A DNA stretch of 6,077 nt from JAXDLH01 sp034666705. GTDB taxonomy: Bacteria > Chloroflexota > UBA6077 > SHYK01. The notes below the pieces were generated by a model. That model saw nothing but the letters and a program-made list of their open reading frames with translations, made no database searches and had not been told where the DNA came from. The stretch covers positions 1 to 6,077 of the forward strand of contig JAXDLH010000274.1 of NCBI GenBank assembly GCA_034666705.1, in the 5' to 3' direction. The translations under genes and the position numbers were made by a program. The stretch's first letter is position 1. Each line of letters opens with the position of its first letter. Shown in pieces: positions 1 through 5,064 of this stretch.

Positions 1-675
1 GTGCGGATCACCAATTGCGCCATCGACGTCGGCGACGACAACGTCGCCGTGAAATCGGGCGTGGTCGACGCTGCCAATCCTGGGGCAGACAGCTCGGGGA
101 TCAGCATCGTCGGCTGCGCCTTCGGCCACGGGCACGGCGTGTCTATCGGCAGCGAGACCGTCGGCGGGGTGCGCGACGTGCTGGTGGCAGAAAGCGCCTT
201 CGAGGAGACGCAGTTCGGGGTGCGGATCAAGACGAACCGCGAGGTAGGCGGGCCGATCAGCCACATCGTGTACCGAAACTTGACCATGCGCGACGTCGGA
301 CAGCCAATTGCCATTGCCGGCTACTATCCACGCATTCCGTCGACGGACGAGCCACAGCCGATCACCTCGACGACCCCGGTCATCTCCGACGTGCAGATAT
401 GCACCCTGGAGGCTACCGGCGCGCGCACAGCCGGCTACGTCGTCGGGCTGCCGGAACGGTCGATCGTCGGCGTCGCGCTGCGTAACGTGACGATCGCCAC
501 GGAGGTGGGCCTCCTCATCCGGGACGCGGCGCTCACGGCGGGCGCGACTACGATCAGTCCGTCGCGGGGCGCCGCCTATGTGCTGGGGAGCAATGGGACC
601 GTAGCGGAGGTCGACACGCCGACCGGGGGCTGCGACGGGTGCGCCCGATGTTTTTGCGCGCGACTCATGAACTGA
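1..675 (+). CDS. GH28 polygalacturonase-like glycoside hydrolase, C-terminal part (5' truncated by window edge)
   Basis: This is the last 224 residues of a right-handed beta-helix glycosidase of family GH28, a family that hydrolyses pectic and related polysaccharides, usually outside the cytoplasm. The frame is already open at base 1. The first GTG is read as internal Val, because the fragment begins in mid-helix just before an active-site motif. Three of the four GH28 signature motifs are visible: the DD pair in GDDNVAVKSG (Asp12-Asp13, with Lys18 following), GHG at residues 44-46 within GHGVSIGSE, and RIK at 75-77. The upstream NTD motif must lie off the left edge. Beta-helix coils continue to about residue 205. 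The last 20 residues are atypical and hold four cysteines in C-x2-C-x2-C-x-C spacing (211, 214, 217, 219). The next gene on the same strand, a solute-binding lipoprotein, begins 128 bases downstream. Family assignment is strong; exact substrate (polygalacturonate, rhamnogalacturonan or other) is not determinable. Confidence 0.9.
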   Translation: MRITNCAIDVGDDNVAVKSGVVDAANPGADSSGISIVGCAFGHGHGVSIGSETVGGVRDVLVAESAFEETQFGVRIKTNREVGGPISHIVYRNLTMRDVGQPIAIAGYYPRIPSTDEPQPITSTTPVISDVQICTLEATGARTAGYVVGLPERSIVGVALRNVTIATEVGLLIRDAALTAGATTISPSRGAAYVLGSNGTVAEVDTPTGGCDGCARCFCARLMN

Positions 676-803
676 GCCATCTTCCTTACGATTTTGAGAG
701 CGCATGCAAGATCTCCGGTCGCACCCGGCGGCGATGCCATGCTTGCAGCGCGGCACCATGCTGCATAAGATGAGCCCGACAGAAATGGGATGGAGGATGG
801 TCA
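676..803. other. Intergenic gap between the GH28 and solute-binding protein genes
   Basis: 128 bases. Apart from the ribosome binding site at 792-796, I find only a weak 6-bp inverted repeat (TGCAGC 744-749 with GCTGCA 760-765). There is no T-run and no convincing -35/-10 pair. Co-transcription of the two flanking genes is therefore neither shown nor excluded. Confidence 0.5.
792..796 (+). promoter_or_regulatory. Ribosome binding site of the solute-binding protein
   Basis: A GGAGG sits 7 bases before the ATG at 804. Nearby ATGs at 785, 790 and 797 are all out of frame with the long coding region, so this site fixes 804 as the start. Confidence 0.7.
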
Positions 804-2540
804 ATGGGGATATGGAGGGGGGCACGGCGGGCGATCGTGCTGGTCGCGCTGCTCGGCACCGCATGCAGTGGGGCGCAAGGTGCCCGGCCGGCGGCGGACA
901 CTGCTGCGGGCCAGAGTGCGGCCTCGAGCCAGCCGACTGGGCCGAAGCGCGTGACTGCCGCGATCATGAGCGAGCCGGGCGTCCTCTCCTGGAAGCTCAG
1001 CGAAGGCGACAACCTGCGGGCCGGCCTCGACACTGTCGAGCCGCTCATCATCGTGGGGATGGTCGCAGCCGACAACCAGGGCGTGCTGCGGCCGATCCTG
1101 GCCGAGGCCGTGCCGTCGACCGATAACGGCCTGTGGAAGGTCAACGCGGATGGCACCATGGAGACGACCTGGCACATCCGCCAGGGCGCCCAGTGGCACG
1201 ACGGTACCCCCGTCACCTCTGCCGACTTCGTGTTCACGGCGAACGTCGTGACCGACCCGGAGCTGCCAGCCGTGCGCGACGCCCGCTACCGCTTCCTCGA
1301 TCGAGTCGAGGCGCCCGATCCGCGCACGGTGGTGGCGCGCTGGAAGCAGCCATTCGTCGAGGCGGATGCGATGTTCGGCGGCGATCTCGCCCTCCCGCTT
1401 CCCAAGCACCTTCTCGGCGGCACGTATACCGATGCAAAATCATCCCTCTTCGAGCTGCCGTACTGGAACGAGCAGTTCGTCGGCACCGGACCGTTCAAGG
1501 TCACGACGTTCGAGCGCGGCTCGCACGTGCTGCTGGAGGCGAACCCGAACTACGTGCTCGGCCGCCCCAAGATCGACCAGATCGACGTGCGATTCATCCT
1601 CGACTCGAACGCCCTGGTCGCCAACGTGCTCTCCGGCGTCGTCGAGCTGACACTCGGCCGCAGCATCTCAGTGGAGCAGGGGTTGGATGTGCGCGATCGC
1701 TGGCGCGACGGCCAGGTGCCGGTGGCGCCAGTAAACTTCCTGCGGCTCATCCCACAATTCATCGATCCCACGCCCGCGATCTCGAGCAATCTCGACTACC
1801 GCCGCGCCCTGCTATACGCCATCAACCGCCAGGAGATGGTGGACACCCTGATGTATGGGACGACCACGGTGGCGCACAGCTTCATGGATCCCGGGCAGGC
1901 ATCGTACAAGGCAATCGAGGATAGCCAGGTCGTGCGCTACGACTACGACGCGCGCAAGGCCGCCCAGACGATCGAGTCCCTCGGCTACGCCAAGGATGCG
2001 AGCGGCTTCTACCAGGCGGCGGACGGCAGCGGGCCGCTCACGCAGGACGTGCTCGTCAGCGCCTCGCAAGAGATCAATGTGAAGTCGATGTACGCCGTGG
2101 CGGACTACTGGCAGCGGCTGGGTATCACCGTGAACCGGGTGGTCGAGCCAACGCAGATGAGCGGGGCCCAGCGCACGGTCTACGAGGCCACGCGGCCGGG
2201 ATTCTTCCTGACGCGGCAGGGCGGCGATACCGGAAACTTCCCGCGCCTGTACAGCACCGAAGTGCCGCTGCAGGAGAACAACTACCGGGGCAGCAACGCC
2301 GCGCGGTACCAGAGCAAGGAGCTCGACACGCTGCTCGATCGCTACTACGTGACGATCCCGCTCCCCGAGCGCACCGAGCTCATCGGTCAGATCATCCACC
2401 ACATCTCAGACCAACTGGTGCTGTTGCCGTTGTTCTATGGCGCGGAGCCAATCGCAGTGGGGAATCGCATCCAGAACATGACGCCGCGCAGCTCGAAGGC
2501 CACGCAGGCCTGGAACGCCACCGACTGGGATGTGAAGTAG
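804..2540 (+). CDS. ABC transporter substrate-binding lipoprotein, family 5 (SBP_bac_5; peptide/nickel/oligosaccharide type)
   Basis: A 578-residue extracytoplasmic solute receptor for an ABC importer. Residues 1-21 look like a lipoprotein signal: basic start (WRGARR), hydrophobic IVLVALL, then LGTAC with Cys21 as the predicted lipidated residue. The lipobox is imperfect, with Gly at -3. A Ser/Ala/Gly/Pro-rich tether follows to about residue 48. The mature body shows the family 5 signature at about 113-150 (NADGTMETTWHIRQGAQWHDGTPVTSADFVF region, with WHDG and SADFVFT). It also has GTGPFKV (227-233), the YRRALLYAINRQEM segment (332-345) and a C-terminal lobe with LPLFYG (541-546). Length is normal for the family. 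Ligands in this family include peptides, nickel and, in thermophiles, plant oligosaccharides. The GH28 gene upstream makes an oligosaccharide possible, but that is inference from position only. No permease or ATPase gene is next to it; the next gene is convergent. Confidence 0.93.
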   Translation: MGIWRGARRAIVLVALLGTACSGAQGARPAADTAAGQSAASSQPTGPKRVTAAIMSEPGVLSWKLSEGDNLRAGLDTVEPLIIVGMVAADNQGVLRPILAEAVPSTDNGLWKVNADGTMETTWHIRQGAQWHDGTPVTSADFVFTANVVTDPELPAVRDARYRFLDRVEAPDPRTVVARWKQPFVEADAMFGGDLALPLPKHLLGGTYTDAKSSLFELPYWNEQFVGTGPFKVTTFERGSHVLLEANPNYVLGRPKIDQIDVRFILDSNALVANVLSGVVELTLGRSISVEQGLDVRDRWRDGQVPVAPVNFLRLIPQFIDPTPAISSNLDYRRALLYAINRQEMVDTLMYGTTTVAHSFMDPGQASYKAIEDSQVVRYDYDARKAAQTIESLGYAKDASGFYQAADGSGPLTQDVLVSASQEINVKSMYAVADYWQRLGITVNRVVEPTQMSGAQRTVYEATRPGFFLTRQGGDTGNFPRLYSTEVPLQENNYRGSNAARYQSKELDTLLDRYYVTIPLPERTELIGQIIHHISDQLVLLPLFYGAEPIAVGNRIQNMTPRSSKATQAWNATDWDVK

Positions 2541-2547
2541 GGACCCG

Positions 2548-2925
2548 TTACCCCTCGCGCAGGATGCGGATCTCGAGCACGTAGCCATCGGGGTCGCGGA
2601 CGTTGACGGTGGGCCCGGCGCGGCTCAGCTCCGGCTCACCCACCAGCTCGGCGCCGTTGGCCCGCAGGTAGCGCGCGACCTCGTGGATGTCGGCGGCCCG
2701 GATCATCAGATTGATGTGATCGACCGAGCCAACCGCTGCGGGTACGTAGTCGGCCCGCTCCTGCAAGATGATCGACTGGCCGCTGGGGATCCGCACCAGC
2801 GTACCGGCAGCGACCTCGCCCTGCACGTCGCCGCCAATCATCGTGTAGAACGCGAGCGACCGAGGAAGATCGCGCACTCGCAGCACGACGTGGTTCAAAT
2901 GGTCGATGGTGTAGGGTCGCTCCAT
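2548..2925 (-). CDS. VOC (glyoxalase/dioxygenase/bleomycin-resistance fold) family protein
   Basis: A 125-residue cytoplasmic protein of the vicinal oxygen chelate superfamily, with two beta-alpha-beta-beta-beta modules. Module one opens with LNHVVLRVRDLPRSLAFY (His12 at the usual first metal position) and module two with VDHINLMI (His70). The terminal strand GYVLEI supplies Glu118, and an acidic or amide side chain in IILQE (Gln54 or Glu56) could complete the site. A metal site of H/E type is therefore plausible, but the reaction (lyase, isomerase, dioxygenase or ligand sequestration) cannot be assigned. The first in-frame ATG is at 2934, yet AGGAG directly abuts it with no spacer. The ATG at 2925 is 9 bases from the same AGGAG and is preferred; this gives N-terminus MERPYTIDHLNH. 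The stop is 7 bases from the end of the convergent solute-binding protein gene, so the two 3' ends may overlap as transcripts. Confidence 0.87.
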   Translation of the reverse strand: MERPYTIDHLNHVVLRVRDLPRSLAFYTMIGGDVQGEVAAGTLVRIPSGQSIILQERADYVPAAVGSVDHINLMIRAADIHEVARYLRANGAELVGEPELSRAGPTVNVRDPDGYVLEIRILREG

Positions 2926-2934
2926 GGATCTCAT

Positions 2935-2939
2935 CTCCT
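2935..2939 (-). promoter_or_regulatory. Ribosome binding site of the VOC gene (decides start)
   Basis: AGGAG on the minus strand, 9 bases upstream of the ATG at 2925 and immediately adjacent to the ATG at 2934. Normal spacing supports 2925 as the initiator. Confidence 0.6.
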
Positions 2940-2966
2940 GCCGGCCGCCAGTATCGCGCGTGCGTT

Positions 2967-2996
2967 CTTATAAGCGGATGGAGAAAAGGCACACAA
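2967..2996 (-). promoter_or_regulatory. Candidate sigma-70-type promoter for the VOC gene
   Basis: On the minus strand TTGTGT (2991-2996) and TATAAG (2967-2972) are separated by 18 bases. The -10 matches consensus at five of six bases and the -35 at three of six. It lies in a locally A/T-richer patch of a GC-rich window. It would start transcription near 2960, leaving a leader of about 35 bases before the ATG at 2925. The -10 is part of the palindrome CTTATAAG, but I find no acceptable -35 on the plus strand, so a divergent promoter for the AIM24 gene is not supported here. Confidence 0.42.
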
Positions 2997-3179
2997 GTAG
3001 GCGCGGTATGCAGCGAGACGTATGCGTTCCAATCGTCCCGCGCGCCGGGAGCTGCTCTACGCCACCTCGGACTGGTCATGTAGCATTGGGTAACGTGCGG
3101 CTGTATGCTGCCGGCAGTGGACGCGCAGCGCGACACGCACCGGCTGGGCGCATTTATCCGGCGCGCTGATTCGCGCCGC

Positions 3180-3184
3180 GGAGG
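3180..3184 (+). promoter_or_regulatory. Ribosome binding site of the AIM24-family gene (decides start)
   Basis: GGAGG lies 9 bases before the ATG at 3194. An in-frame TTG at 3185 touches the GGAGG directly and is therefore unlikely to be the initiator. Confidence 0.65.
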
Positions 3185-3193
3185 TTGAGCGCT

Positions 3194-3889
3194 ATGGCGG
3201 TTCCGATCCAGCGGCCGACGGCGGCGCGCGACGAGACCCATGGCGGCGTGACGTACCATATCGAGGGCGAGCTCGTGCCCGCACTTCAGATCGAGCTGAG
3301 CGGTACGTCGGTGTACTTTGAGCACCACGTGCTGCTCTGGAAGGACCCGGCGGTACAGATCGGCGTCAAGTCGCTCAAGGGGTCGTTCAAGCGCATCGTC
3401 TCGGGTATGCCGATCTTCATCACGGAGGCGCGTGGGCCCGGGCGAATCGCGTTCAGCCGCGACGGCGTCGGCCACGTCTTCGGCATTCACCTGCACGTCG
3501 GCGAGGCCATGGACGTGCGCGAGCACCAGTTCCTCGCTGCCACCGAGACGGTGGATTACACGTTCGCGCGAGTGAAGGGCGTCGCCAATATGCTATTCGG
3601 CGGCTCCGGGTTTTTCATCGATACGTTCAGTTCCCCCCAGCGGGAGGGGATCGTCTGGCTGCACGGCTATGGCAACGTCTTCGAGGTGACGCTCGGCCAG
3701 GACGAGCAGATCGACATCGAGCCCGGTGGCTGGGTGTACAAGGACCGCACGGTGCAGATGCAGACCACGATGCAGCGGCTGTCGACCGGAATCTTCGCCA
3801 GCTCCGGGCAGCTCGTGTGGAACCGCTTCACCGGCCCGGGCCGCGTAGGGCTGCAGACGATGTATCTGCACTTGCCCACGGACGACTAG
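3194..3889 (+). CDS. AIM24 family protein (DUF124, TRAP-like fold)
   Basis: A 231-residue protein of the AIM24 family, named after a yeast mitochondrial inner-membrane protein. Bacterial members are widespread and lack a settled function. Family features visible are a Gly-rich beta-strand repeat pattern with ARGPGRIAFS (79-88), the FLA stretch at 113-115 after a beta hairpin, the central FGGSGFF (135-141), IEPGGWVYKD (175-184) and the C-terminal GPGRVGLQT (214-222). There is no signal peptide or membrane segment, so it is probably cytoplasmic. Length is close to that usual for bacterial members. The ATG at 3194 is chosen because of GGAGG spacing; an in-frame TTG at 3185 would add only three residues. 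The gene is divergent from the VOC gene (268 bases between starts) and convergent with the RCC1 gene (122 bases between stops), so it looks like a single-gene unit. The neighbours give no clear clue to its role. Confidence 0.88.
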   Translation: MAVPIQRPTAARDETHGGVTYHIEGELVPALQIELSGTSVYFEHHVLLWKDPAVQIGVKSLKGSFKRIVSGMPIFITEARGPGRIAFSRDGVGHVFGIHLHVGEAMDVREHQFLAATETVDYTFARVKGVANMLFGGSGFFIDTFSSPQREGIVWLHGYGNVFEVTLGQDEQIDIEPGGWVYKDRTVQMQTTMQRLSTGIFASSGQLVWNRFTGPGRVGLQTMYLHLPTDD

Positions 3890-4011
3890 CCAAGATCTCC
3901 CAGAGCAGACGCGGGGGCAAACCCAAGGCCCGCGGGAATTGCTAGCGGAGAGCGAAGCCGGTGCAGGTGCCATCAGTGGGGCCTGAACGTCGGTGAGTCG
4001 AGTGACCTGGA

Positions 4012-5064
4012 CTACTGCAACGCCAGACTATGGTGAAGACCAGCGGCGATTGAGGTCGCGCCGGTCAAACCGGCGACCTGCACCGGGCTGAGGCGAGTGT
4101 TAGGGGTGCCGTCGCCCAGCTGGCCGTGGCCGTTGTCACCCCAGGCCCACACAGTATGGTCAGACTTAATGGCGAGGCTGTGAAACTCGCCAGCGGCAAT
4201 GGCCACAACGCCATTAAGGCCATTTACCTGGACGGGGGTAGAGCGGTCGTTCGTGGTGCCATCGCCAACATCGCCCGCGCCCCAGGCCCAGACGGTGCCA
4301 TCGGCCTTGAGCGCGACACTGTGGTTGCCGCCACCCGCGATGAGGTGGACGTTGCTGAGGCCGTTCACCTGGACCGGTATGAGCCGGTTGATTGCAGTGC
4401 CATCTCCAATCTCGCCGTTGCCGTTGTTCCCCCAGGCCCAAACCGTGCCGTCGCTCTTGACCGCCAGGCTGTGAAACGCGCCGACGGAGATGGCCGTTAC
4501 GCCGGTGAGTCCGCTTACCTGGACTGGGGTGAGGTGGTTGCTCGTACTACCGTCACCGACCTGCCCCTCGAAGCCATCCCCCCAGGCCCACACGGTGCCG
4601 TCGCTCCGCAGGGCCAGGCTATGGAGCTGGCCCGCGGCGATGGTTATCACCCCGCTGAGTCCGCTCACCTGCACTGGCGTAAGCCGGTCGCTGCCGCCAC
4701 CATCGCCGATCTGGCCGGAGGTACCGGAACCCCAGGCCCACACAGTACCATCGTTCTTCAAAGCCAGACTGTGAAAACCACCGGCGGCAACTGCGTTCAC
4801 GCCGGTCAGGCCGCTAATCTGTGCTGGAGTCAGACGCCCGTTCGTGGTACCGTCGCCCAACTGGCCATTGCCGTTATCCCCCCATGCCCAAGCGGTGTGG
4901 TCGCTCTTGACGGCTAGACTGTGCTGATTGTCGCCAGGGCCACCGCCTATCGCAATCACGCTCGTGAGGCCGGAGCATGTGCAAACCGGAACTGCCGTCA
5001 GGCGGTTGACCTGGGTGCCGTCGCCAAGCGCCCCGGCGGAGTTGTCGCCCCACCCGAAGAGAAC
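4012..5064 (-). repeat. Seven-unit RCC1-coding tandem repeat, 150-base period
   Basis: The plus-strand motif cccaggccca (antisense of TrpAlaTrpGly codons) or a variant begins at 4140, 4281, 4431, 4581, 4731 and 4881, with a diverged copy (cccacccgaa) near 5049. Spacings are therefore 141, 150, 150, 150, 150 and 168 bases. This corresponds to 50-residue blades, one unit shortened by three residues and one lengthened by six. Units differ at many synonymous positions, so the array is old or under protein-level selection rather than a fresh duplication. Confidence 0.9.

Noticed and set aside
744..765. Inverted repeat TGCAGC/GCTGCA upstream of the solute-binding protein, considered as an operator or terminator
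   Set aside because: Only 6 bp with a 10-base loop and no supporting promoter or T-run; expected by chance.
804..1409. Long minus-strand open frames opposite the solute-binding protein
   Set aside because: The plus-strand frame has a signal peptide and family 5 signature; the antisense frames are composition-driven.
3104..3109. TATGCT as a possible -10 for the AIM24 gene
   Set aside because: No acceptable -35 at 16-19 bases upstream; the similar TTGGGT nearby leaves a spacer of only 12 bases.
2924..3169. 81-codon plus-strand open frame in the VOC-AIM24 intergenic region
   Set aside because: Arg/Pro-rich composition, no well-placed ribosome binding site, no recognisable motif, and it covers the candidate VOC promoter.
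2636..3526. 296-codon minus-strand open frame spanning the VOC gene, the intergenic gap and the start of the AIM24 gene
   Set aside because: Arg/His/Ala-rich product without family motifs; it overlaps two recognisable genes in other frames and is a GC-rich shadow frame.
3910..3934. Stem-loop CGCGGG/CCCGCG between the convergent AIM24 and RCC1 genes, considered as a terminator
   Set aside because: Six base pairs with a 13-base loop, competing pairings nearby, and no T-run on either strand; too weak to call.
4126..4917. 263-codon open frame on the plus strand, antisense to the RCC1 repeats
   Set aside because: It is periodic with the 150-base repeat and encodes low-similarity PPGP-type repeats. 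The repeat period is a multiple of three, so lack of stops in one unit is copied into all. The minus-strand frame has clear RCC1 motifs.
4140..5057. 150-base spaced repeats considered as a CRISPR or other non-coding array
   Set aside because: The period is a whole number of codons, the conserved parts encode RCC1 motifs, and the intervening sequence is also conserved protein rather than unique spacers.
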